A DNA stretch of 12,536 nt from JBEIFW01 sp044370695 (GCA_044370695.1 JBILVB010000114.1:1-12536); one strand, 5' to 3'. Numbered from the stretch's first letter, positions 1-8,790 are shown. Translations and numbers: made by a program. Notes: generated by a model from the letters alone, not told the origin.

Positions 1-1037
<1,037 letters not shown>

Positions 1038-1098
1038 GGCCGATGATTCTCCCATAGGCGAACCGGGGCGGACCCGTCTGCAAGGCTGCCGGATCGCT
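1038..1098. promoter_or_regulatory. Divergent intergenic region between aspC and serC
   Basis: This 61-bp gap separates two divergently read aminotransferase genes and must hold at least parts of both promoters. I see no convincing paired -35/-10 boxes on either strand. The only purine-rich Shine-Dalgarno-like run belongs to the aspC side (GGAGAA, read on the minus strand). Promoter function is inferred from gene orientation only. Confidence 0.35.
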
Positions 1099-2220
1099 AT
1101 GGGCGATCCCTCCTCCCTCGTCATCCCGCCGGGCCTGCTCCCCGCCGACGGCCGGTTCGGCTGCGGTCCGTCCAAGGTGCGCCCCGACGCGCTCACGGCC
1201 CTCGCCGCCGCCGGGCGCACCTGGCTGGGCACCTCGCACCGCCAGGCGCCGGTCAAGCAGCTCGTCGGGCGGCTCCGGGCCGGCCTGCGCGAGCTGTTCG
1301 GGCTCCCCGACGGCTGGGAGGTGGTGCTCGGCAACGGCGGCTCGACGGTGTTCTGGGACGTGGCCACGTTCGGGTTGATCGAGCGGCGCAGCCAGCATCT
1401 CGTGTTCGGGGAGTTCTCCTCGAAGTTCGCCGCCGCGGCCAAGGCTGCGCCCTGGCTGCTCGACCCGACGGTGATCGAGACCGTGCCCGGCTCGCACCCC
1501 TCGGCGCTGACCGAGGACGGGGTCGACGTGTACGCGCTCACCCACAACGAGACCTCGACCGGGGTGGCGATGGCCCTGCAGCGGCCCGCCGGGGCCGACG
1601 GGCTCGTCGCCGTCGACGCCACGAGCGCGGCGGGCGGCCTGCCGTGGTCGCCGGACGAGGTCGACGTGTACTACTTCGCCCCGCAGAAGTGCTTCGCTTC
1701 CGATGGCGGGTTGTGGGTGGCGTTGTGCTCGCCGGCCGCGGTCGATCGGATCGGGCGGGTTGCTGCGTCGGGCCGGTGGGTGCCGGCCAGCCTCGACCTC
1801 GCCATCGCACTCGACAACAGTCGCCAGGACCAGACGTACAACACCCCGGCGCTCGCGACGCTGTTCCTGTTCGAGCAGCAGGTCGCCTGGCTCAACGGCC
1901 TCGGCGGGCTCGCCGCCGCGCACGCCCGCTGTGGCACCTCGGCGTCGACCCTGTACGGCTGGGCCGAATCGGTGCCGTACGCCACGCCCTTCGTGACCGA
2001 TCCGGCGATGCGTTCAGCGGTCGTCGGCACGATCGACCTCGACGGCGTCAAGGCCGACGACGTGAACAAAGCGTTGCGGGCCAACGGGATCGTCGACACC
2101 GACGCCTACCGCAAGCTCGGCCGGAACCAGCTGCGGGTGGGGATGTTCCCCGCCGTCGACCCCGCCGACGTCGAGGCCCTGACCGCCTGCATCGACCACG
2201 TCGTGTCCGCGCTCGCCTGA
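1099..2220 (+). CDS. serC: Phosphoserine aminotransferase, actinobacterial long type
   Basis: Catalyses the second step of serine biosynthesis: 3-phosphohydroxypyruvate plus glutamate to O-phosphoserine plus 2-oxoglutarate, with PLP. The 373-residue protein matches the actinobacterial SerC type in length and order of motifs: GCGPSKVRP (21-29), TSHRQAPVK (45-53), GNGGST (78-83), THNETSTG (148-155), VDATSAAGG (172-180), the PLP-lysine block APQKCFASDGG with Lys197, and NTPALATLFLFEQQ (248-261). The ATG at 1099 starts just before the conserved N-terminal block. The frame is open further upstream, but that part is antisense to aspC and does not resemble protein. No clear Shine-Dalgarno is visible, so leaderless or weak initiation is possible. 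The next gene starts 12 bp after the stop, suggesting cotranscription. Confidence 0.95.
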   Translation: MGDPSSLVIPPGLLPADGRFGCGPSKVRPDALTALAAAGRTWLGTSHRQAPVKQLVGRLRAGLRELFGLPDGWEVVLGNGGSTVFWDVATFGLIERRSQHLVFGEFSSKFAAAAKAAPWLLDPTVIETVPGSHPSALTEDGVDVYALTHNETSTGVAMALQRPAGADGLVAVDATSAAGGLPWSPDEVDVYYFAPQKCFASDGGLWVALCSPAAVDRIGRVAASGRWVPASLDLAIALDNSRQDQTYNTPALATLFLFEQQVAWLNGLGGLAAAHARCGTSASTLYGWAESVPYATPFVTDPAMRSAVVGTIDLDGVKADDVNKALRANGIVDTDAYRKLGRNQLRVGMFPAVDPADVEALTACIDHVVSALA

Positions 2221-2232
2221 GCGGTCGCTGCG

Positions 2233-3369
2233 ATGCCCGCCGGACCCGACGCCGTCGAGCGATGGTTCGTGCGCCAAGGGCTGCCGCACCTCGTCCCCGG
2301 GTACGGACGGCCCGGCCTCGTGCTCGCCCGGTCGACCCCGCTGCTCGTGCTGCTCTACCTGGCCGGCACCGTGGTGGCGGTCGGATCGGTCGAAGATTGG
2401 TCCGACGGGCTGCTGAGCGTCGCGCTGCTGGTCGGCGCGTGGGTGATGACGGCCTTGCTGCGCGGCCGGGGGCCGTTCCACCTCCCCCGCCGCCTGGGAC
2501 GAGCCGAGCTGGCGTTGTTCGTGTTCGGGCCCGGACTGACGGACCTGGTCGTCCACCGGGACGTGGCGCTCGCGCTCGGCAGCGCCGGTGTGGCGGTCGT
2601 GCTGTTGGGCGTCGTGTACACCGGAACCAGCTACGCCGTCGTACCCCTCGTCGCCTGGGGCGTGCGACGATCCGTCGACCTGCTGCCGCGCGTGGGCACA
2701 CTGCTCGTGCGGGCCCTGCCCACGGTGTTGTTCTTCTCGGCCGTGTTGTTCCTCACCGGGGAGGTCTGGCAGGTCACCGGGACGCTGCGGGGCGGGCCGT
2801 ACGTGCTCACCCTGTTCCTGCTGTTCGGGGTGGGTGCGTCGTTCGTCCTCGTGCGGGTGCGCGGCGACCTCGCGGCCGTCGAGCGTTTCGACGCGTGGGA
2901 CGACGTACGCCGTCGGCTGGCGGGCACCCCCCTCGAGGGCGTGGCCTTGCCGAGCGAGGGCGCTCCTCCCCCACCCGATCTCGGCCGTCGAGCCCGCGCC
3001 AACTTGGCGTTGGCCAGCCTGTTCACCCAGGGCGTGCAGATCACCGGCGTGGCTCTCGGCGTGTTCGGGTTCTTCGTGCTGTTCGGGTTCCTCACCATGC
3101 CGGCCGACAAGGTCCAGGCGCTCGCCGCGCTCGAGGTGGCCCCGGAGGTGCTGCTCACGCTGCGCACCCGCTACGCCGCCCTTGCGGTCACCCCCGAACT
3201 GTTGCGCGTGTCGGGGTTCCTCGCTGCGTTCTCGGCGTTGTACTTCACCGTCAGCATCGTCACCGACGAGGCCTACCGCACGATCCTTCGGCGCGAGCTC
3301 GACGACGATCTTCAACGGGCGTTGGCCGTGCGCGCCGCGGCCGTCCACCGGAACGACCGGCCGACCTGA
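2233..3369 (+). CDS. Multi-pass membrane protein of unknown function
   Basis: I do not recognise a named family. The 378-residue product has about eight hydrophobic segments (roughly 36-52, 60-76, 91-107, 113-143, 158-176, 190-208, 263-289 and 324-345), so it is an integral inner-membrane protein. Between the sixth and seventh segments is a hydrophilic loop (about 210-260) containing a charged stretch and a proline run (APPPPD, 244-249). The C-terminus (346-378) is charged and probably cytoplasmic. The ATG at 2233 is 12 bp behind serC, which suggests one transcript, but I see no functional link to serine synthesis. Codon use is typical of the window. The last codons and the stop lie inside the inverted repeat described at 3348-3386. 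No transporter or enzyme motif was visible. Confidence 0.85.
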   Translation: MPAGPDAVERWFVRQGLPHLVPGYGRPGLVLARSTPLLVLLYLAGTVVAVGSVEDWSDGLLSVALLVGAWVMTALLRGRGPFHLPRRLGRAELALFVFGPGLTDLVVHRDVALALGSAGVAVVLLGVVYTGTSYAVVPLVAWGVRRSVDLLPRVGTLLVRALPTVLFFSAVLFLTGEVWQVTGTLRGGPYVLTLFLLFGVGASFVLVRVRGDLAAVERFDAWDDVRRRLAGTPLEGVALPSEGAPPPPDLGRRARANLALASLFTQGVQITGVALGVFGFFVLFGFLTMPADKVQALAALEVAPEVLLTLRTRYAALAVTPELLRVSGFLAAFSALYFTVSIVTDEAYRTILRRELDDDLQRALAVRAAAVHRNDRPT

Positions 3370-3386
3370 CCGGCCGGTCGTTCCGG
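3348..3386. terminator. Perfect 15-bp inverted repeat between convergent genes (putative bidirectional terminator)
   Basis: Arms at 3348-3362 (CCGGAACGACCGGCC) and 3372-3386 (GGCCGGTCGTTCCGG) are exact reverse complements around a 9-nt loop that holds the TGA stop of the upstream membrane-protein gene. No T-run follows on either strand, so this is not a classic intrinsic terminator. Position between two convergent genes supports a bidirectional transcript end, as is common in high-GC actinobacteria. Confidence 0.6.
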
Positions 3387-3397
3387 GGCTCGACGGA

Positions 3398-4711
3398 TCA
3401 GCCCTTGGCGGCCCGGAAGCCGGCCTCGAGGTCGGCGATGATGTCCTCGATCGACTCGAGCCCGACCGAGAGGCGCACCAGACCCGGGTGCACGCCGGTC
3501 GAGAGCTGCTCGGCCTCGGTGAGCTGGCTGTGGGTCGTCGACGCCGGGTGGATCGCCAGCGAGCGCACGTCGCCGATGTTGGCCACGTGGCTGTGCAGTT
3601 CGAGGGCCTCGACGAAGCGCTGACCGGCCTCCCGCCCGCCCTTGATGATGAACGCCGGCACCGAGCCGAAGCCCCGGCCGCCCGTGAGCTCCTTGGCCCG
3701 GGCGTGCCACGGCGACGACGGCAACCCGGCGAACTGCACAGTCTCGACCTCGTCGCGAGAGGCCAGGAACTCGGCGACGGCCTGCGCGTTGGCGCAGTGG
3801 CGCTCCATGCGCAGCGACAGCGTCTCGATGCCCTGCAGGAGCAGGAAGGCGTTGAACGGGCTGATGGCGGCACCGGTGTCGCGAAGCAACTGCACGCGCG
3901 CCTTGAGGATGAACGCACCGTGGCCGAGCGCCGGCCAGTAGGCCAGGCCGTGGTAGCTGGGATCGGGCTCGGTGTAGTTCGGGAACCGGCCCGAGGCGCC
4001 GAAGTCGAACGTCCCGGCATCGAGCACGACGCCGCCGATCGAGGTGCCGTGACCGCCGAGGAACTTGGTGGCCGAGTGGACGACGAAGTCGGCGCCGTGC
4101 TCGAAGGGACGGAACAGGTAGGGGGACGCCACCGTGTTGTCGACCATGAGCGGGATGCCGGCGGCGTGCGCCACGCCGGACACGCCGGCCACGTCGAGCC
4201 AGGAGTTGGCGGGGTTGGCGAGCGTCTCCGCGAAGAACAGCTTCGTGTTGGGCTGGATGGCCCGACGCCACTCCTCGAGGTCGTCGGGATCGTTCACGAA
4301 CGTGGTCGTGACGCCCATCTTCGGCAGCGTGTAGTGCAGCAGGTTGTACGTGCCGCCGTAGAGGTGGGCCGAGGCCACGACGTGGTCGCCCGACTCGGCG
4401 AGGTTCAGGATGCCGAGGGTCTCGGCCGCCTGGCCGGAGGCGACGGCGAGCGCTCCGGGCAGGCCGACCGCGGTCGTGCACGCGCCTTCGAGCGCCGCCA
4501 CCCGGCCCTCGAGAACCCCCTGGGTGGGGTTCATGATGCGGGTGTAGATGTTGCCGATCTCGGCCAGCGCGAACAGGTTCTGCGCATGGGCCGAGTCACG
4601 GAACACGTAGCTCGTCGTCTGGTAGATCGGCACCGCCCGGGCCCCGGTAGCAGGGTCGGCCTCCTGGCCGGCGTGGATCTGGCGGGTTTCGAATCCCCAT
4701 GCTGCGCTCAT
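3398..4711 (-). CDS. metY: O-acetylhomoserine aminocarboxypropyltransferase (sulfhydrylase)
   Basis: Makes homocysteine from O-acetylhomoserine and sulfide with PLP, the direct sulfhydrylation route to methionine. The 437-residue length fits MetY rather than the ~380-400 residue MetB/MetZ branch. The diagnostic N-terminus is GFETRQIHAGQ (6-16), followed by PIYQTTSYVF (28-37), YTRIMNPTQ (56-64), SGQAAETLGILNL (92-104), AHLYGGTYNLL (115-125) and the PLP-lysine motif HSATKFLGGHGTSIGG with Lys216. The C-terminal block HPASTTHSQL (388-397) is also typical. The ATG at 4711 is supported by this N-terminal match; no strong Shine-Dalgarno is visible upstream. It is convergent with the membrane-protein gene, whose stop lies 28 bp away, and divergent from the sugar dehydrogenase gene. 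A homoserine O-acetyltransferase partner is not in the window. Confidence 0.95.
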   Translation of the reverse strand: MSAAWGFETRQIHAGQEADPATGARAVPIYQTTSYVFRDSAHAQNLFALAEIGNIYTRIMNPTQGVLEGRVAALEGACTTAVGLPGALAVASGQAAETLGILNLAESGDHVVASAHLYGGTYNLLHYTLPKMGVTTTFVNDPDDLEEWRRAIQPNTKLFFAETLANPANSWLDVAGVSGVAHAAGIPLMVDNTVASPYLFRPFEHGADFVVHSATKFLGGHGTSIGGVVLDAGTFDFGASGRFPNYTEPDPSYHGLAYWPALGHGAFILKARVQLLRDTGAAISPFNAFLLLQGIETLSLRMERHCANAQAVAEFLASRDEVETVQFAGLPSSPWHARAKELTGGRGFGSVPAFIIKGGREAGQRFVEALELHSHVANIGDVRSLAIHPASTTHSQLTEAEQLSTGVHPGLVRLSVGLESIEDIIADLEAGFRAAKG

Positions 4712-4817
4712 GAACGCCGAAGCGTAGGAGCCGAATCCCGACCTGTCGAGTCAGGTTTGGATCCGGCGTCGCCGGTGGTGCCGTATTCACGCTCGGTGGG
4801 AAGAGCCCGAGGCTTGT
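4712..4817. promoter_or_regulatory. Divergent intergenic region between metY and the sugar dehydrogenase gene
   Basis: This 106-bp gap must carry promoters for both flanking genes. Visible elements are a short imperfect-strength hairpin (ACCTG at 4741-4745 and CAGGT at 4752-4756, six-base loop) in the metY leader and GAGG at 4809-4812, five bases before the GTG at 4818, the probable ribosome binding site of the dehydrogenase. No -35/-10 pair is convincing and no SAM riboswitch core is recognisable. Confidence 0.4.
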
Positions 4818-6596
4818 GTGCATCCCGAAGACGAGCAGAACCACGGCGGCGGCGGCGGCGTCGATGCTCCCCGGGTGGGTGATAACCGGCGGCGTTTGAT
4901 CGTGATGGCGTTGTTCCTGGGTGTCGTAGCGGTGGCGGCCGCCGTGCACGCCCGCCCCGCTCCGGCGGACACGATTCCGAGCGGTTTCGCCGACCAGCTC
5001 GTCTTCAGCGATCTCAAGCAACCGACGCGGGTGGCCTTCGCCGCCGACGGCACCGTGTTCGTCGCCGAGAAGGCCGGTCGCATCCTGCGGTACTCGTCGG
5101 TCCAGGCGAGCGCATCGACGGTCGTCGCCGACTTGAGCACGCAGGTCTTCAGTGGCTGGGACCGGGGGATCGTCGGGCTGGCGGTCGACCCGGCGTTCAC
5201 GACCGGCCGCCCCTACCTCTACGCGCTCTACACCCTCAACGCACCCCCTGGCGGCACCGTCCCCAACTGGAGTGGCGACGACTGCCCGACCCCGCCGGGT
5301 CCGACCACCAACGGGTGCGTGGTCACCGGCCGTCTCGTCCGCCTGACGGTGGTGGATGGGAAGGCCACTGCGACCAAGGTGCTCATCGACGACTGGTGCC
5401 AGCAGTTCACGAGCCACTCCGTCGGCGATCTGCGCTTCGGGCCCGACGGTGCGCTCTATGCATCGGCGGGCGATGGCGCCAGCTACACCTTCGTCGACAA
5501 GGGTCAGGTCGCCGGCGGCGTCTCGCGCACCGCCCTGAAGGACAATGCGTGCGACGACCCGACCGACGAAGGCGGCGCGCTGCGGTCGCTCGACGCGCTG
5601 ACGCCGAGCGACCCCCAGACGCTCGACGGCACGCTCATCCGGATCGACCCCGACACCGGAGCGGCGCGCCCGGACAACCCGTGGGCAGCCTCGGCGGACG
5701 CCAACCGCCGCCGCATCGTGGCGTTCGGGATGCGCAATCCCTGGCGGTTCACGTTCCGGCCGGGCACGTCCGAGGTGTGGGCGGCCGACGTCGGCTGGAA
5801 GGCGTACGAGGAGATCAACCGCATCCCGCTCGGCGCCGGCACCGTTCCCAACCTCGGCTGGCCCTGTTACGAAGGCCTCAGCAAGCAGCCCGAATACGAG
5901 GCGGCCACGATCCCGATCTGCCAGAACCTCGACCCGGCCTCCGTGACGGCCCCCTACTACGCGTACGGACGCGTAAAGATCGCAGGTTGCGGTCAGAACA
6001 CCACATCGGCGTCGGCGGTGGCGTTCGCCACGAACCCGAGGTATCCCGCCGCCTACCGCGGCGCGCTGTTCTTCAGCGACTACGCCCGCAAGTGCGTGTT
6101 CACGATGACCGCAGGGACGAACGGGTTGCCGATCACCTCGACCTTCGCGCCGTTCCTGAAGAACCGCATGGTGGTCGACCTGCAGACCGGTCCGGGGAAC
6201 GACCTGTTCTACGTCGACATCGCTGCCGGTGAGGTCCGCCGGCTCCTGGCTTCCGGCACGAATCGGGCGCCGGTCGCTGGCGTCACCGCCACACCTGCGT
6301 CGGGTCCGGCTCCGCTGAACGTCGCGTTCGACGCCGGTTCCTCGAGCGATCCCGATACCGGCGACGTGCTGCGCTACGAGTGGGACCTCGATGCCGACGG
6401 TCAGTTCGACGACGGCACCGGCAAGACCGCGACGGCGACCTACCCGACGCCTCGAACGCTGGCGGTGCGTGGCGTCCGGCGTCGCCATCGAGGTACTCCG
6501 GGGCCGGCTCGGCCCGCTGAAGGTGATGTTCAACATCGGGTCGAGCCTTCTGAGCACCGCAGTCGCCATCACCGTGTTCCACGGGCTCGGCGGTAG
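4818..6596 (+). CDS. Secreted PQQ-dependent sugar dehydrogenase-like protein with truncated PKD domain
   Basis: A glucose/sorbosone dehydrogenase-family beta-propeller; homologues are PQQ- and calcium-dependent aldose oxidases acting outside the cytoplasm. NRRR at 23-26 and a hydrophobic core at 27-43 form a signal peptide or anchor, with likely cleavage near ARPAPA (45-50). The propeller spans about 56-475: FVAEKAGRI (81-89), SHSVGDLRFGPDG (199-211, His200 in the catalytic-base position of the family), GMRNPWRF (304-311), ADVGWKAYEEINRI (323-336), NLGWPCYEG (345-353) and GALFFSDYARKC (415-426). A PKD domain begins near 483 (RAPVAGVTATPASG) with YEWDLDADGQFDD (520-532). Homology stops at about residue 551; residues 552-592 are an Arg/Pro-rich out-of-frame tail. 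The true C-terminus is therefore lost. The GTG at 4818 has a good ribosome binding site; GTG at 4875 is an alternative start that keeps the signal peptide. Substrate is unknown. Confidence 0.85.
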   Translation: MHPEDEQNHGGGGGVDAPRVGDNRRRLIVMALFLGVVAVAAAVHARPAPADTIPSGFADQLVFSDLKQPTRVAFAADGTVFVAEKAGRILRYSSVQASASTVVADLSTQVFSGWDRGIVGLAVDPAFTTGRPYLYALYTLNAPPGGTVPNWSGDDCPTPPGPTTNGCVVTGRLVRLTVVDGKATATKVLIDDWCQQFTSHSVGDLRFGPDGALYASAGDGASYTFVDKGQVAGGVSRTALKDNACDDPTDEGGALRSLDALTPSDPQTLDGTLIRIDPDTGAARPDNPWAASADANRRRIVAFGMRNPWRFTFRPGTSEVWAADVGWKAYEEINRIPLGAGTVPNLGWPCYEGLSKQPEYEAATIPICQNLDPASVTAPYYAYGRVKIAGCGQNTTSASAVAFATNPRYPAAYRGALFFSDYARKCVFTMTAGTNGLPITSTFAPFLKNRMVVDLQTGPGNDLFYVDIAAGEVRRLLASGTNRAPVAGVTATPASGPAPLNVAFDAGSSSDPDTGDVLRYEWDLDADGQFDDGTGKTATATYPTPRTLAVRGVRRRHRGTPGPARPAEGDVQHRVEPSEHRSRHHRVPRARR

Positions 6597-6783
6597 CGGA
6601 CTCGACGGCCCTCATCTATGGCTGTTGTGCCTGGCGGCGACCATGGCGTCGTCGGTGGCGAGCGGTTCGCTCGTGTCGGCGATGATCCACCTGCACGACA
6701 GCGGGCGCATCGGGATCGACCTGCGCAACGCCATAGCGCCCTGCCTGGTCACCGCAGTCGTCAACACCGCGATCGGCCTGGCT
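6472..6783 (+). pseudogene. Fragment of a multi-pass membrane sensor domain, probably from the following diguanylate cyclase gene
   Basis: In a frame different from both neighbours, these 104 codons encode a hydrophobic, clearly protein-like segment with strong G/C third positions. It runs from about GVAIEVLRGRLGPLKVMFN, through SLLSTAVAITVFHGLGG and LWLLCLAATMASSVASG, to APCLVTAVVNTAIGLA, giving about three or four membrane helices. This resembles the middle of the membrane-sensor regions that precede GAF-GGDEF modules in actinobacteria (from memory of such proteins). It has no start codon of its own at a plausible domain boundary and no stop before the coding signal changes frame again. I interpret it as an internal remnant left after sequence loss on both sides, either in the genome or during assembly. 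Confidence 0.6.
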
Positions 6784-6787
6784 CGAG

Positions 6788-7756
6788 TTGTCGAACGCGC
6801 CCGACCTCCACGCTGCGCTCGGCCAGCTGCTCGTCCGGGCCCGCCAGGGCCTGCGGGCCGACGCCGGCGTCGTGCTGCTGTTCTCGGCCACGGGCGAGGC
6901 CGACGTCTGCGAACTCGACGGCGAGCACCTGCGGCCACTCACCATCGAGCCGACCGTCGTCGACGAACTCCTGCGGGCGGCCTCCGGGACCGGCGCTGCG
7001 TCGTGCCCGGACGCCAGCCCGGCGCTCGACGCGCTCGGGGTACGGACCCTCATCGTCGCCGAACTGCGCACCGAGCGCGGTCTGGCCGGCCTGCTCGCCG
7101 TCGGGCAGACCGGGCGCGTCAACGGCTACCAGCAGGCCGACGTCAAGCTCCTGCACTCCCTGGCCACGCATGCCGCCATCGTGTTGCGACTCGGCACCGT
7201 CGGCAGCGCCTACGCCACGTTGCAGTCCGAGCAGGCTGAACTCGAGTACAAGGCCAGCCACGATCCGCTCACCGGCCTCGCCAACCGGCGAGCGCTGCTG
7301 GCCCGGCTCGACGGCATCGCCCACGCGAGCGGGCGGTGCGGGATCGTCTATCTCGACCTCGACGGCTTCAAGCCCGTCAACGACCGGTGGGGCCACCATG
7401 CCGGCGATCTCGTCCTGATCGAGGTCGCCGCCCGGTTGCGCGCCACGGTGCGCCCCGGTGATCTCGTCGTGCGCCTCGGCGGCGACGAGTTCGCCGTCGT
7501 CATCGACGACCCGAAGGGTGCCGCCGAGGTCGAGGGCCTGGTTCGCTGCATCGGCGACAACCTCGGGCCGATGGATCTCGACGGGATCCCCGAACCCGTC
7601 GTGGTCAGCGCCAGCATCGGCACCGCGCTCGGCGACCTGCGGGACGAGTCGCCGTTCGAACTGCTCGAGCGCGCCGACGCGAGCATGTACCAGGCCAAAG
7701 CGGCCCGGTCTCAGCCGCCCCGAGGGCCGAACGGCACCGCGCACGCCTGGTCGTGA
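6788..7756 (+). CDS. GAF-like plus GGDEF diguanylate cyclase, lacking an intact N-terminal sensor
   Basis: Makes the second messenger c-di-GMP from two GTP. Residues about 1-140 look like a GAF domain (NAPDLHAALGQLLVRARQG, LLFSATGEADV, AELRTERGLAGLLAVGQ, LHSLATHAAIVL). A short coiled linker (145-156) leads to the GGDEF domain: HDPLTGLANRRALL (158-171), LDLDGFKPVNDRWGHHAGD (189-207), active-site GGDEF at 231-235 and SIGTALG (276-282). An inhibitory I-site RPGD (222-225) lies exactly five residues before GGDEF, so product feedback should be possible. No EAL domain follows. The nominal TTG start at 6788 lies at a frame-change point and is probably not the native start; the preceding frame at 6472-6783 likely encoded its membrane sensor. 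The 3' end overlaps the convergent gene by 46 bp. Confidence 0.75.
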   Translation: MSNAPDLHAALGQLLVRARQGLRADAGVVLLFSATGEADVCELDGEHLRPLTIEPTVVDELLRAASGTGAASCPDASPALDALGVRTLIVAELRTERGLAGLLAVGQTGRVNGYQQADVKLLHSLATHAAIVLRLGTVGSAYATLQSEQAELEYKASHDPLTGLANRRALLARLDGIAHASGRCGIVYLDLDGFKPVNDRWGHHAGDLVLIEVAARLRATVRPGDLVVRLGGDEFAVVIDDPKGAAEVEGLVRCIGDNLGPMDLDGIPEPVVVSASIGTALGDLRDESPFELLERADASMYQAKAARSQPPRGPNGTAHAWS

Positions 7757-8790
7757 TCGATCCGCATGCTGACCGCCGGGTTGGCGTGCGGCCCGGCCCC
7801 CCACGACGGCAGCACCATCGAGTAGAGCCCCGATCCGCCGGCGGCCACCACGAGGAGGTCGTCGGCGCTGCGGAAGGCCCGCCACGGCGTGTCGGGGTCG
7901 CCGTCGGGGATCATCGACGGGTTCAGCGCCCGCATCCGCCCCCGAGGGTTGGCCGCCCGCTCCCACAACGCCCGGGCCACACCGGCCCGGTCGTAGCCCG
8001 CAGCGGCGAGCACATGGGTGTGGTCCGGGTTCAGCAGCACGACGGCCGTGCCCCGCCCGAAATGGGCGTTGTTCGACCCGACGTTGGCGAGCGTGCCGGC
8101 GAGCGTGTCGAGCAGCCGGTCGGGCGCGGTCGGGTCGTCGGCGTCACCCACGAAGATCACCGAGTGCGGGCCCTCGGTGCCCACCACGGTGACGGCCGAG
8201 TCCTCCGCAGCGAACCCTCGAGCGACGTGCAGCGGCTCCCACGGCGACGCCTCCTCGTCCTCGGCCAGGCACATCGTGAACTTGCCGGGGTGCCCGAGCA
8301 ACGCCATGTCCGACACCCCGGGGCGCCCACCCCCGATGTTGATCATGGCCAGGCGCAAGGCCCGGCCGATCGAGGCGTTGGCACGGAACCCGGGGCCGAG
8401 AGCGCCGAACCCCGACGCGATCGGGCCACAGGCCTCACGGGCCGGGCCGTTGACGATCACGAACGGGGTGATGGCGTGAGTGGTCGCCTGCATCTCGGTG
8501 CAGTCGAACGCCGGCTCGAGCACGGCCCGCACGGCGGCGAGCACGACCGGGGCGTAGTCGGGCAGGCACCCGGCCATCACGGCGCACGCCGCCACCTTCT
8601 CGACGGTGCAGTCGCCCAGGTTCGGACCCATCGACCCGAGCGACAGATCGCCGTCGAGGCCCATGGCGAGCACCATGCGCTCGACACGGTCCGGGGTCGG
8701 CACGACGACCGGGAGACCGTCGGTGCACCCGAGCTCGTGGAGCCGTTCCAGCGCCTCGTACTCGTCGGTGGCTTCGAGCACCGACGTCAC
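7711..8790 (-). CDS. Conserved protein of unknown function, translationally coupled to the UGSC selenoprotein
   Basis: I cannot name a biochemical function. The 359-residue protein has no signal peptide or membrane segment and should be cytoplasmic. Distinct blocks are CTDGLPVVVPTPDRV (22-36), CTVEKVAACAVMAGC (61-75), QATTHAITPFVIVNGP (101-116), GPGFRANASIGRALRL (132-147), GHPGKFTMCLAEDEEASPWE (166-185) and LNPDHTHVLAAAGYDR (253-268). Several Cys and His residues sit in these blocks (Cys61, Cys69, Cys75, Cys174, His105, His167, His257), candidates for metal or thiol chemistry. My recollection is that similar proteins occur beside UGSC genes elsewhere; a search should confirm this. The GTG start at 8790-8788 overlaps the UGSC stop (GTGA), with GGGGGA seven bases upstream as ribosome binding site. 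Its 3' end overlaps the GGDEF gene by 46 bp. Confidence 0.85.
   Translation of the reverse strand: MTSVLEATDEYEALERLHELGCTDGLPVVVPTPDRVERMVLAMGLDGDLSLGSMGPNLGDCTVEKVAACAVMAGCLPDYAPVVLAAVRAVLEPAFDCTEMQATTHAITPFVIVNGPAREACGPIASGFGALGPGFRANASIGRALRLAMINIGGGRPGVSDMALLGHPGKFTMCLAEDEEASPWEPLHVARGFAAEDSAVTVVGTEGPHSVIFVGDADDPTAPDRLLDTLAGTLANVGSNNAHFGRGTAVVLLNPDHTHVLAAAGYDRAGVARALWERAANPRGRMRALNPSMIPDGDPDTPWRAFRSADDLLVVAAGGSGLYSMVLPSWGAGPHANPAVSMRIDHDQACAVPFGPRGG

Noticed and set aside
1053..1055. ATG as the start of aspC
   Set aside because: In frame, but it has no upstream ribosome binding site, while GTG 1037 has GGAGAA upstream and matches the family N-terminus. It remains a possible alternative.
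2014..4020. Long open frames on both strands across serC, the membrane-protein gene and metY (also 1644-3623 and 2588-4882)
   Set aside because: They are Arg/Pro/Ser-rich shadows caused by high GC and lie over genes with clear family motifs in another frame.
4712..4817. SAM riboswitch in the metY leader
   Set aside because: The leader is only about 100 bases, and apart from a five-base-pair hairpin I see none of the conserved cores of the SAM riboswitch classes I know.
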